From contig NZ_CP023689.1 in NCBI RefSeq assembly GCF_008704715.1, positions 2,542,001 to 2,606,000 on the forward strand: a DNA stretch of 64,000 nt, given 5' to 3'. The position numbers and the translations under genes are program-made. Under the pieces are notes generated by a model. The model was given only the letters and a program-made list of their open reading frames with translations. It had not been told where the DNA came from and searched no databases. The stretch comes from Streptomyces chartreusis (GTDB lineage Bacteria > Actinomycetota > Actinomycetes > Streptomycetales > Streptomycetaceae). Positions within the stretch are counted from its first letter, which is position 1. Each line of letters begins with the position of its first letter. Below, in pieces: positions 18,226-25,954 of this stretch.

Positions 18226-19488
18226 ATGACCGGCACGACCAGCACAGCCAACATGATCAGCACGGCCAACATGATCAGCACGGCCGTCGGCGGCATCGAC
18301 ACCCTGCGCCTCGCGACGGCCGGTTCCGTCGACGACGGCAAGTCCACCCTTGTCGGCCGGCTGCTGCACGACTCGAAGTCCGTCCTCGCCGACCAGCTGG
18401 AGGCCGTGGAACACGCCTCCCGCAGCCGTGGCCAGGACGCACCCGACCTCGCGCTGCTCACCGACGGCCTGCGCGCCGAGCGGGAGCAGGGCATCACCAT
18501 CGACGTGGCGTACCGCTACTTCGCCACGCCCCGGCGCCGGTTCATCCTCGCCGACACCCCGGGCCATGTGCAGTACACCCGCAACATGGTCACCGGCGCC
18601 TCCACCGCGGAGCTCGCGATCATCCTGGTCGACGCGCGCAACGGCGTCGTGGAGCAGACGTGCCGGCACGCGGCCGTCGCCGCCCTGCTCCGGGTCCCCC
18701 AGGTGGTCCTGGCCGTCAACAAGATGGACCTGGTCGGGTACGGGGAGAAGGAGTTCGACCGGATCGTCGAGGACTTCGCGGGCCATGCGGCGGAGCTGAG
18801 TCTGCCGGGCTTCACGCCGATTCCCGTCTCGGCACTGGCCGGCGACAACGTCGTGGAGCGCTCCGCCCACATGGACTGGTACACAGGGCCGGCGCTGCTG
18901 GAGTTCCTGGAGGAGGTCCCCGTTGGCGCCGACCCGGCGGACGCGCCCGCCCGCTTCCCCGTCCAGTACGTCATCCGGCACGGCGAAGTCCGCCACTACG
19001 CGGGCCAGTTGGCGTCCGGTGCGCTGCGGGTCGGCGACCGGGTGACCGTGCACCCGTCCGGCGAGACGTCCGAGATCACCGGCATCGACGTCCTCGGCAC
19101 GGGTGTCGCGGTGGCCCGCGCGCCGCAGTCGATCAGTGTGCGTCTCGCCGACGAGCGGGACGTCTCGCGCGGCGACATGATCACCGCGGGGGTCGGCGTC
19201 CCGGTGCTCACCAAGGAGGTGCGGGCGGCGGTCTGCCATCTGGCCGACCGGCCCCTGAAGGTCGGGGACCGCGTGCTGGTCCGGCACACGACGCGGACCG
19301 TGAAGGCGGTCGTCAAGGACCTGGCCGGCGCCGCCGAGCTGACCGCGAACGACCTCGGCCGGATCGGCCTGCGCACGGCCGAGCCGCTGGCCCTGGACGA
19401 CTACGCGACCTCTCGGCGTACGGGCGCGTTCCTGATCATCGACCCGGCGGACGGCACGACGCTGACCGCGGGCATGGTCGAGCTGTAA
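18226..19488 (+). CDS. cysN: Sulfate adenylyltransferase large (GTPase) subunit
   Basis: A 420-residue EF-Tu-like GTPase that drives ATP sulfurylase. The G1 motif is GSVDDGKST near 36, G3 is DTPGH near 109 and G4 is NKMD near 164. Domains II and III follow. The first 20 residues contain a tandem repeat (STANMI twice) not part of the usual CysN start. It begins two bases after the cysD stop. No cysC fusion is present, consistent with the separate cysC gene. Confidence 0.94.
   Translation: MTGTTSTANMISTANMISTAVGGIDTLRLATAGSVDDGKSTLVGRLLHDSKSVLADQLEAVEHASRSRGQDAPDLALLTDGLRAEREQGITIDVAYRYFATPRRRFILADTPGHVQYTRNMVTGASTAELAIILVDARNGVVEQTCRHAAVAALLRVPQVVLAVNKMDLVGYGEKEFDRIVEDFAGHAAELSLPGFTPIPVSALAGDNVVERSAHMDWYTGPALLEFLEEVPVGADPADAPARFPVQYVIRHGEVRHYAGQLASGALRVGDRVTVHPSGETSEITGIDVLGTGVAVARAPQSISVRLADERDVSRGDMITAGVGVPVLTKEVRAAVCHLADRPLKVGDRVLVRHTTRTVKAVVKDLAGAAELTANDLGRIGLRTAEPLALDDYATSRRTGAFLIIDPADGTTLTAGMVEL
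18241..18285 (+). repeat. 18-bp coding tandem repeat at the cysN 5' end
   Basis: Two and a half copies of AGCACGGCCAACATGATC (units at 18241, 18259 and partial at 18277), encoding STANMI-STANMI-STA. The unit contains an ATG each time, so internal initiation is possible. Confidence 0.9.
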
Positions 19489-19513
19489 CTCGTCCGCACC
19501 TGCCTGTCGGCCC

Positions 19514-21880
19514 TCAAGTCCCCAGCGTCAGCCGGGGCTTGGGGGCGTCGGTGCGTCCGGTCTGGGGTCGGCGGCTGCCCGCCCGGTACGGGTCCGGCCA
19601 CACGACGCCCGGACCGTCGTAGCCCTGCTCGGCCGCCGCGTGCAGGGTCCAGTTCGGGTCGTAGAGGTGGGGGCGGGCGAGGGCGCACAGGTCCGTGCGG
19701 CCCGCCAGGATGAGGGAGTTGACGTCGTCCCAGGAGGAGATCGCGCCGACCGCGATCACGGGCAGGCCGGTGGTGCGGCGGATCCGGTCCGCGTACGGCG
19801 TCTGGTACGACCGTCCGAACTCCGGGCGTTCGTCGGCCACGACCTGCCCCGTCGACACGTCGATGGCGTCGGCGCCGTGCGCGGCGAAGGCGCGGGCGAT
19901 CTCCACGGCGTCGTCGGCGCCGGTGCCGCCCTCGGCCCAGTCGGTGGCGGAGATACGGACGGTCATGGGCCGCTCCTCGGGCCATACGTTCCGTACGGCG
20001 TCGAAGACCTCCAGCGGGAAGCGGAGTCGTTTCTCCAGGGTGCCGCCGTAGGCGTCGGTACGCCGGTTGGTGAGCGGGGAGAGGAAGCCGGAGAGCAGAT
20101 AGCCGTGCGCGCAGTGCAGTTCGAGGAGGTCGAACCCGGCACGGGCGGCGCGCCAGGCGGCGGACGTGAACTGCTCGCGGATGTCGGTGAGCTGGGAGCG
20201 GCTGAGTTCGCGCGGAATCTGGCTGTCCGGCTTGTAGGGGATCGGGGACGCGGCCACGAGCGGCCAGTTGCCGTCGTCCAGTGGCTCGTCCATGCCCTCC
20301 CACATCAGCTTGGTCGAGCCCTTGCGTCCGCTGTGGCCGAGTTGCACCCCTATCGCGGTGCCGGGTGCCTGGGTGTGCACGAACTCGACAACGCGCTTCC
20401 AGGAGTCGGCCTGCCTGCCGGTGTAGAGGCCGGTGCAGCCGGGGGTGATGCGTCCCTCGGGGCTGACGCACACCATCTCGGTCATCACCAGGCCGGCGCC
20501 GCCGAGGGCGCGGGAGCCGAGGTGGACGAGGTGGAAGTCGCCGGGGACGCCGTCCGTGGCCGAGTACATGTCCATGGGGGACACGACGACCCGGTTGCGC
20601 AGGGTCAGGCCGCGCAGCCGGAACGGGGTGAACATCGGCGGTGTGCCGGTGGGGCAGCCGAAGTCGCGTTCCACGGCACCGGTGAAGCCGGCGTCGCGCA
20701 GGCGCAGGTTGTCATGGGTGACGCGGCGGCTGCGGGTGAGCAGGTTGAAGGCGAACTGCAGGGGCGGCTGGTCGAGGTAGAGCCCGAGGTTCTCGAACCA
20801 CTCCAGGCTGGCGCGGGCGGCCCGCTGGGTGGAGGCGACGACCGGTCTGCGCTCCTCCTCGTACGCGCTGAGCGCGCTCGTTATGTCGGGCTGTTCCTCC
20901 AGGCAGGCGGCGAGGGCGAGGGCGTCCTCGACGGCGAGCTTGGTGCCGGAGCCGATGGAGAAGTGGGCGGTGTGGGCGGCGTCGCCGAGCAGGACGACGT
21001 TGCCGTGCGACCAGTGCTCGTTGACGACCGTGCGGAAGGTGGTCCAGGCCGACTTGTTGGACTTCAGCGGCCGTCCGCGCAGCGCGTCCGCGAAGATCTT
21101 GGCGCAGCGGTCGACGGACCCCTGTTCGTCGAGTTCCGCGAACCCGGCGGCCTGCCAGACCTCTTCGCGCATCTCGACGATCACGGTGGAGGCGTCGGCC
21201 GCATACGGGTAGCCGTGCAGTTGCATCACGCCGTGCTCGGTCTCGGCGATCTCGAAGCGGAAGGCGTCGAAGGCGAAGTCCGCGGCGAGCCAGATGTAGC
21301 GGCAGTGGTGGGTGGCCACATGTGGGCGGAACACATGGGCGTAGGCCTCACGGGTGGCGCTGTTCACACCGTCGGCGGCGATGACCAGGTCGTACGTGTC
21401 CGCGAGCCCGGCCGGGTCGAGGGCCTCGGTGCGGAAGCGGAGTTCCACGCCGAGGTCGCGGCAGCGGTCGTGCAGGATCTCCAGGAGGCGTTTCCTGCCG
21501 AGGGCGGCGAAGCCGTGGCCGCCGGAGGTGTGCCGGGCTCCTCGGTGCACGATGTCGATGTCGTCCCACCGCACGAAGTCGTTCTGCATCGCCTCGTAGA
21601 CCGCGGGGTCGGCGTGCTCGATTCCGCCGAGGGTCTCGTCGGAGAGGACGACGCCGAAGCCGAAGGTGTCGTCGGGGGCGTTGCGTTCCCAGACGGTGAT
21701 CTCGCGGGTGGGGTCGAGGCGTTTGAGCAACGCCGCCGCGTAGAGCCCTCCGGGACCGCCGCCGATGATCGCGACGCGTAGGGGGTGGCTGGTCTTCGTC
21801 GGCGACTGCGGGTCGTGCGTGGCTGGTCGCGCAGTTCCCCGCGCCCCTGAAGTCGGGACAGTCCCCTTGGCCGACAGCAT
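19514..21880 (-). CDS. Anthraniloyl-/salicylyl-CoA monooxygenase-reductase fusion
   Basis: A 788-residue two-flavin enzyme. The N-terminal class A flavoprotein monooxygenase half has IIGGGPGGLYAA near 38 and LLGDAAHTAHFSIGSG near 295. The C-terminal half is an old-yellow-enzyme FMN barrel from about 415 (FTPFRLRGLTLRNRVVVSPM), with ELHCAHGYLLSGFLSP and ISSWDDVNSL. This architecture is that of 2-aminobenzoyl-CoA monooxygenase/reductase, which hydroxylates and reduces the ring without ring-cleaving dioxygenases, and of proteins annotated salicylyl-CoA 5-hydroxylase. GGGGAGG precedes the ATG, 3 bp after the crotonase stop. The first ~33 residues are extra and coincide with an interspersed repeat. 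Absence of a gentisate dioxygenase here favours the aminobenzoyl-CoA role. Confidence 0.9.
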   Translation of the reverse strand: MLSAKGTVPTSGARGTARPATHDPQSPTKTSHPLRVAIIGGGPGGLYAAALLKRLDPTREITVWERNAPDDTFGFGVVLSDETLGGIEHADPAVYEAMQNDFVRWDDIDIVHRGARHTSGGHGFAALGRKRLLEILHDRCRDLGVELRFRTEALDPAGLADTYDLVIAADGVNSATREAYAHVFRPHVATHHCRYIWLAADFAFDAFRFEIAETEHGVMQLHGYPYAADASTVIVEMREEVWQAAGFAELDEQGSVDRCAKIFADALRGRPLKSNKSAWTTFRTVVNEHWSHGNVVLLGDAAHTAHFSIGSGTKLAVEDALALAACLEEQPDITSALSAYEEERRPVVASTQRAARASLEWFENLGLYLDQPPLQFAFNLLTRSRRVTHDNLRLRDAGFTGAVERDFGCPTGTPPMFTPFRLRGLTLRNRVVVSPMDMYSATDGVPGDFHLVHLGSRALGGAGLVMTEMVCVSPEGRITPGCTGLYTGRQADSWKRVVEFVHTQAPGTAIGVQLGHSGRKGSTKLMWEGMDEPLDDGNWPLVAASPIPYKPDSQIPRELSRSQLTDIREQFTSAAWRAARAGFDLLELHCAHGYLLSGFLSPLTNRRTDAYGGTLEKRLRFPLEVFDAVRNVWPEERPMTVRISATDWAEGGTGADDAVEIARAFAAHGADAIDVSTGQVVADERPEFGRSYQTPYADRIRRTTGLPVIAVGAISSWDDVNSLILAGRTDLCALARPHLYDPNWTLHAAAEQGYDGPGVVWPDPYRAGSRRPQTGRTDAPKPRLTLGT
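21804..21857. repeat. Interspersed Streptomyces repeat inside the monooxygenase N-terminus
   Basis: The stretch containing GTGGCTGGTCGCGCAGTTCC followed by CCGCGCCCCTGAAG is, from memory, a half-copy of an inverted repeat scattered between genes in many Streptomyces genomes. Here it is read in frame as residues ~8-25 of the flavoprotein. Identity is by recall, not search. Confidence 0.65.
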
Positions 21881-21883
21881 CCG

Positions 21884-22711
21884 CTACCTCCCCTGCCACT
21901 TCGGCGGGCGCTTCTCCGTGAAGGACGCGTGGAACTCCGCGTAGTCCTCGCCGTTCATCAGCAGGGCCTGCGTCGACGCGTCCATCTCCACGGCCGCCGC
22001 CAGCGGCATGTCCAGCTCGGCCGTCAGCAGCGCCTTCGTCTGGGCGTAGGCGAGCGCCGGGCCGTCGGCCAGGCGGCGGGCGAGGGCCGCCGCGGCTTCG
22101 TCCGCGCCGCCCTCCTCCGTCAGCTCGCTGATGAGGCCGATCCGCTCGGCCTCGGGAGCCCGGACCGGTTCGCCCAGCATCAGCAGCCGGGTCGCGTGGC
22201 CGAGGCCGACGACCCTGGGCAGCAGGTACGCGGCGCCCATGTCGCCGCCGGACAGGCCGACCCGGGTGAAGAGGAACGCGAAGCGTGCGGTGGGGTCGGC
22301 GACCCGGAAGTCGGCCGCGAGCGCGAGTACGGCGCCGGCCCCGGCCGCCACCCCGTGCACGGCCGCGATCACCGGGAACGGGCACTCCCTGATCGCCCGC
22401 ACGGTCTGCCCGGTCATGCGGTTGAAGTCGAGGAGCTGGGCGGTGTCCATGGCGAGGGTCGCGCCGATGATCTCGTCGACGTCGCCGCCGGAGCAGAAGC
22501 CGCGGCCCTCGCCGGCCAGCACCAGGGCCCGTACCGCCTTCTCCCGGGACAGCTCCGCGAGCAGATCGCGCAGGTCGGCGTAGGCGCCGAAGGTGAGCGC
22601 GTTGAGTTTCTCGGGACGGGCGAGGGTGACGGTGACGACCCCGTCGGCGTGCTCGACCCGCAGGTGTTTCCAGTCGGGGGTGCGGGCGGCGGAGCCGGTG
22701 AAGGGACTCAT
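21884..22711 (-). CDS. Enoyl-CoA hydratase/isomerase (crotonase family)
   Basis: A 275-residue crotonase with oxyanion-hole segments GRGFCSGGDVDE near 68 and HGVAAGAGAVLALAADF near 118. The catalytic acidic position lies in RVGLSGGDMGAAYLLPR near 148. It would hydrate or isomerise a ring-derived or ring-opened CoA ester in the aryl-CoA pathway. GAGGAGG nine bases before the ATG at 22711 fixes the start; the frame extends to 22792 without support. It leads the operon with the two-flavin monooxygenase and shares its promoter block with the acyl-CoA dehydrogenase operon. Confidence 0.88.
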   Translation of the reverse strand: MSPFTGSAARTPDWKHLRVEHADGVVTVTLARPEKLNALTFGAYADLRDLLAELSREKAVRALVLAGEGRGFCSGGDVDEIIGATLAMDTAQLLDFNRMTGQTVRAIRECPFPVIAAVHGVAAGAGAVLALAADFRVADPTARFAFLFTRVGLSGGDMGAAYLLPRVVGLGHATRLLMLGEPVRAPEAERIGLISELTEEGGADEAAAALARRLADGPALAYAQTKALLTAELDMPLAAAVEMDASTQALLMNGEDYAEFHASFTEKRPPKWQGR

Positions 22712-22774
22712 GACGTGCGGCCTCCTCGGGCGGACGGCGGGCACTGGCTCAGTGAGCTCTGCTCTCCGAGCTCT

Positions 22775-22811
22775 TCCCCTCGAAGTTATCACTCAACTTT
22801 GACTGTCGTCA
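22775..22811 (-). promoter_or_regulatory. Shared 37-bp promoter/operator block, copy 2 (crotonase-monooxygenase operon)
   Basis: Toward the crotonase gene it reads TGACGACAGTCAA, eight variable bases, GATAA, then TCGAGGGGA. It ends 63 bp before the ATG, against 58 bp in copy 1. The first 13 bases are identical to copy 1. Candidate target of the PaaX-type repressor at 15829. Confidence 0.75.
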
Positions 22812-22937
22812 TGAGTGCGCGATAGCCGGAGGGCCGTGACCCGGCGGCGTCACATCCGTCACGGCTCGGCGACACCCCCGTAACGGCGGGATCAGCCGTG
22901 CGCGGCCGACCGTTCATCTGGGTAAGCCGCATGTCAG

Positions 22938-22956
22938 TCGGGACCACAGGTCCCGA
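22938..22956. promoter_or_regulatory. 19-bp palindrome TCGGGACCACAGGTCCCGA before the RsbW-like gene
   Basis: Perfect 8-bp arms around ACA, 72 bp upstream of the gene at 23029. The GGGAC/GTCCC half-sites resemble DosR/DevR boxes, but the half-sites are separated by five bases rather than four. It could be a regulator site, or a small hairpin in a leader. Confidence 0.5.
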
Positions 22957-23028
22957 ACGGCGCCCGACGAGCGGCCTCGCCGGGGGGCGCCGTACCATTC
23001 ATAAGGTTGAAAGCAGGACAGCCTGCTC

Positions 23029-23481
23029 ATGAACGGACCCGCCTTGCACGATCGCTCCGCCGCCTCCGCCTCATGGCGTATCGCGCTGCCGCACACCACC
23101 GCGGCCGTGCCTGTCGCACGCGCACTGGTCCGTACGGCGCTGGCGGAGCTGGAGCATGCCGCGGACAGCGACACGGCGGAGCTGCTCACGGCGGAGCTGG
23201 TCGCGAACGCCGTGGAGCACACCGCGGGAAGCGGCCCGATAGAGCTCGTGGTGGAGTTGCTGCCGTCCGGCTGCCAGGTCGAGGTGCACGACCCGGACCC
23301 GGCCCCGCCGGGCAACCTGACACAGCCCACCCGGGGTGAGCCCGACCCCTGGCAGGAGCACGGCCGCGGCCTGCTCCTGATCCGCACCCTCAGCTCGTCC
23401 TGCGGTCACCGCCCGACGGGCTCCGGCAAGGCGGTGTGGTTCAGACTGCCGGTCGTACCGGCCCAGCGCCGCCCGCTGTGA
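23029..23481 (+). CDS. RsbW-like ATP-binding protein (HATPase_c_2)
   Basis: A 150-residue single-domain GHKL ATPase like the many anti-sigma-factor/serine-kinase homologues of Streptomyces. The N-box is ELLTAELVANAVEHTAG near 50-70, the G1 region EVHDPDP near 88, and G2 is HGRGLLLIRTLS near 118. Such proteins bind a sigma factor or phosphorylate an anti-anti-sigma partner, but most Streptomyces paralogues are uncharacterised. No partner is adjacent. It is monocistronic and convergent with arcB, 21 bp apart. Confidence 0.85.
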   Translation: MNGPALHDRSAASASWRIALPHTTAAVPVARALVRTALAELEHAADSDTAELLTAELVANAVEHTAGSGPIELVVELLPSGCQVEVHDPDPAPPGNLTQPTRGEPDPWQEHGRGLLLIRTLSSSCGHRPTGSGKAVWFRLPVVPAQRRPL

Positions 23482-23502
23482 CGCCCCGGCGGCGCTGTGC
23501 GT

Positions 23503-24513
23503 CTAGCGTCCGAGCGTGGCCACCAGGACGGCCTTGATCGTGTGCATCCGGTTCTCCGCCTCGTCGAAGACCACCGAGTGCTCCGACTCGAAGACCTCGT
23601 CCGTGACCTCCAGCGACTGAAGACCGTACTGCTCGAAGATCTCCCGGCCGACCTTCGTGCCGAGGTCGTGGAAGGCCGGCAGGCAGTGCAGGAACCTGAC
23701 GTCCGGGTTGCCGGTGGCACGCAGGACGTCCATGGTCACCGCGTAGGGGCCGAGCGCGGCGATCCGCTCGGCCCAGACCTCCTTGGGCTCCCCCATGGAG
23801 ACCCATACGTCGGTCGCGACGAAGTCGGCGCCCCGGACCCCGTCGGCGACGTCCTCGGTCAGCGTGATGACGGCGCCGCTGTCCTCCGCCAGCTTCCGGG
23901 CCCGGGCCACGACGCCGTCGTTCGGCCAGTACTCCTCGGGCGCGACGATCCGTACGTCCATGCCGAGCAGCGCGCCGGTGATCAGGTACGAGTTGCCCAT
24001 GTTGAAGCGGGCGTCGCCCAGGTACGCGAAGGCGATCTCCTTGAGCGGCTTGTCCGAGTGCTCGGTCATGGTGAGCACGTCGGCGAGCATCTGGGTGGGG
24101 TGCCAGTCGTCGGTCAGGCCGTTGTAGACGGGCACGCCCGAGTACACCGCCAGGTCCTCCACCTTCTCCTGGCTGTCCCCGCGGTATTCGATACCGTCGT
24201 ACATCCGGCCGAGCACGCGCGCGGTGTCCTTCACGGACTCCTTGTGCCCGATCTGCGAGCCGGACGGGTCCAGGTACGTCGTGGAGGCGCCCTGGTCGGC
24301 GGCCGCGACCTCGAACGCGCAGCGCGTGCGCGTCGAGGTCTTCTCGAAGATCAGCGCGATGTTCCTGCCCCGCAGGTACTGCATCTCGACGCCGGCCTTC
24401 TTGGCGGCCTTCAGCTCCGCGGCCAGCTCGATCAGCCCCAGGAACTCCTCCTCGGTGAGGTCGAGCTCCTTGAGGAAGTGGCGGCCGGCGAGGGCGTTCG
24501 GGACAGTCGCCAT
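23503..24513 (-). CDS. arcB: Ornithine carbamoyltransferase, probably catabolic
   Basis: A 336-residue carbamoyltransferase. The carbamoyl-phosphate loop [13 protein letters not shown] near 55, [11 protein letters not shown] near 140 and the ornithine/Cys loop HCLPAFHD near 273 are complete. The length and [12 protein letters not shown] segment are those of the ArcB/long ArgF group. The gene follows arginine deiminase on the same strand 95 bp away, so it probably phosphorolyses citrulline in arginine catabolism; an anabolic ArgF role is possible. Carbamate kinase and the arginine/ornithine exchanger are not in the window. Confidence 0.9.
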   Translation of the reverse strand: MATVPNALAGRHFLKELDLTEEEFLGLIELAAELKAAKKAGVEMQYLRGRNIALIFEKTSTRTRCAFEVAAADQGASTTYLDPSGSQIGHKESVKDTARVLGRMYDGIEYRGDSQEKVEDLAVYSGVPVYNGLTDDWHPTQMLADVLTMTEHSDKPLKEIAFAYLGDARFNMGNSYLITGALLGMDVRIVAPEEYWPNDGVVARARKLAEDSGAVITLTEDVADGVRGADFVATDVWVSMGEPKEVWAERIAALGPYAVTMDVLRATGNPDVRFLHCLPAFHDLGTKVGREIFEQYGLQSLEVTDEVFESEHSVVFDEAENRMHTIKAVLVATLGR

Positions 24514-24552
24514 GGGGGGCGCTCCAGAGGTACGTGAACAGGGCCCTGGAAG

Positions 24553-24580
24553 TCTATACGACGATAGGCATTTCTATACG
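24553..24580. repeat. Direct repeat TCTATACG x2 in the arcA-arcB gap
   Basis: TCTATACG at 24553-24560 and 24573-24580, 20 bp apart (two helix turns), 40-67 bp upstream of arcB. On the minus strand they read CGTATAGA and could be -10 elements or paired regulator sites. They do not match a canonical ARG box. Confidence 0.4.
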
Positions 24581-24608
24581 GCCGGTTTTCGCGGGCCTCC
24601 GCAAGGCC

Positions 24609-25832
24609 CTACACGGCCGCACGCTCGACCGGACAACTCATGCATCGCGGCCCCCCTCTCCCCCGGCCCAGCTCGCTGCCCGGGATCTCGATCACCTCGA
24701 TGCCCTGCTTGCGCAGGTGCGTGTTGGTGGTGGAGTTGCGTTCGTAGGCGACCACGACACCCGGCTCGACGGCCAGCACGTTGCAGCCGTCGTCCCACTG
24801 CTCGCGCTCGGCGGAGTGGACGTCCTGGGTCGCGGTGAGGACGCGGATCTCGCTGAGCCCGAGGGCGGCGGCGATCGCGCGGTGCATGTGCTCCGGCGGA
24901 TGGTCGGTGACCTTCAGCTCCTTCTCGCCGGTGCCCGGTTCGATGGTGTACGAGCGGAGCATGCCGAGCCCGGCGTACTGGGTGAAGACATCACCGTCGA
25001 CCATCGTCATCACGGTGTCGAGGTGCATCAGCGCACGCTTCTTGGGCATGTCGAGGGCGACGATCGTGTGCGCCGAGCCGGCGTCGAACAGCTTGTGGGC
25101 GAGCATCTCGACGGCCTGCGGGGTGGTCCGCTCGCTCATGCCGATGAGCACCGCGCCGTTGCCGATCACCAGGACGTCGCCGCCCTCGATGGTGGAGGGG
25201 AAGTCGGCCTGACCCTCGGACCAGACGTTGAACCTCTCGTCACGGAACAGCGGATGGTGCCGGTAGATCGCCTCGAAGTGCACGGTCTCGCGCTGCCGGG
25301 CGGGCCAGCGCATGGCGTTGACGGAGACACCGTCGTAGATCCATGCCGAGGTGTCCCGGGTGAAGAGGTGGTTGGGCAGGGGCGCGAGCAGGAAGTCGTC
25401 GAGCTCCATGACGTGGAAGCGCACGGAGGTCGGCTCCATGTGCGCCTCCAGGAACTCCCTCTTGGTCATGCCGCCGACGAGCGCCTCGGCCAGTTCGGGC
25501 GCCGGGAGGCTTTCGAAGGCCGCGCGGAGGTGGTCGGTGGCGAGGACCCCGTACTCCTTCTCGTCGAAGACCCGGTCCAGGACGAGCTCACGGGCCGCCG
25601 GGATCTCCAGGGACTCGGTGAGCAGGTCGCCGAACAGGTGGACGGTGACCCCGCGGTCACGCAGCACGTCGGCGAAACCGTCGTGCTCGGCGCGCGCCCG
25701 GCGCACCCACAGCACGTCGTCGAAGAGCAGGGCGTCCTTGTTGCTGGGGGTGAGCCTTTTGAGCTCGAGGTCGGGCCGGTGGAGTATGACGCGGCGCAGC
25801 CGCCCGGCCTCGGAGTCGACATGGAATCCCAT
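24609..25832 (-). CDS. arcA: Arginine deiminase
   Basis: A 407-residue deiminase that converts arginine to citrulline and ammonia. Visible signatures: [20 protein letters not shown] near 150, the substrate-binding EGGDVL near 214, [11 protein letters not shown] near 268 with the catalytic His, and the nucleophilic Cys in GGPRCMSCP near 397. The ATG at 25832 has AGGA seven bases upstream; the frame upstream is unsupported. It is the first gene of arcA-arcB. In Streptomyces this pathway could supply ATP under low oxygen or dispose of arginine. Confidence 0.93.
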   Translation of the reverse strand: MGFHVDSEAGRLRRVILHRPDLELKRLTPSNKDALLFDDVLWVRRARAEHDGFADVLRDRGVTVHLFGDLLTESLEIPAARELVLDRVFDEKEYGVLATDHLRAAFESLPAPELAEALVGGMTKREFLEAHMEPTSVRFHVMELDDFLLAPLPNHLFTRDTSAWIYDGVSVNAMRWPARQRETVHFEAIYRHHPLFRDERFNVWSEGQADFPSTIEGGDVLVIGNGAVLIGMSERTTPQAVEMLAHKLFDAGSAHTIVALDMPKKRALMHLDTVMTMVDGDVFTQYAGLGMLRSYTIEPGTGEKELKVTDHPPEHMHRAIAAALGLSEIRVLTATQDVHSAEREQWDDGCNVLAVEPGVVVAYERNSTTNTHLRKQGIEVIEIPGSELGRGRGGPRCMSCPVERAAV

Positions 25833-25954
25833 GTCTCCATCCTGACCATCGCGGGGCCGATTCACCCCCCACTTGCCACCATCTTCTTTTCGTCCCCTTG
25901 ACGACAAGCGAGCCGGAGGATTATCGTCCACATGACGAAAAAGAGGGGGGCCGC

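Noticed and set aside
22938-22956. Canonical DosR/DevR box
   Set aside because: Half-sites fit but the central gap is five bases, not four; kept only as an unassigned palindrome.
24514-24608. ARG box (ArgR/AhrC operator) upstream of arcB
   Set aside because: No match to the AT-rich ATTCA-type consensus could be seen; only an 8-bp direct repeat is present.
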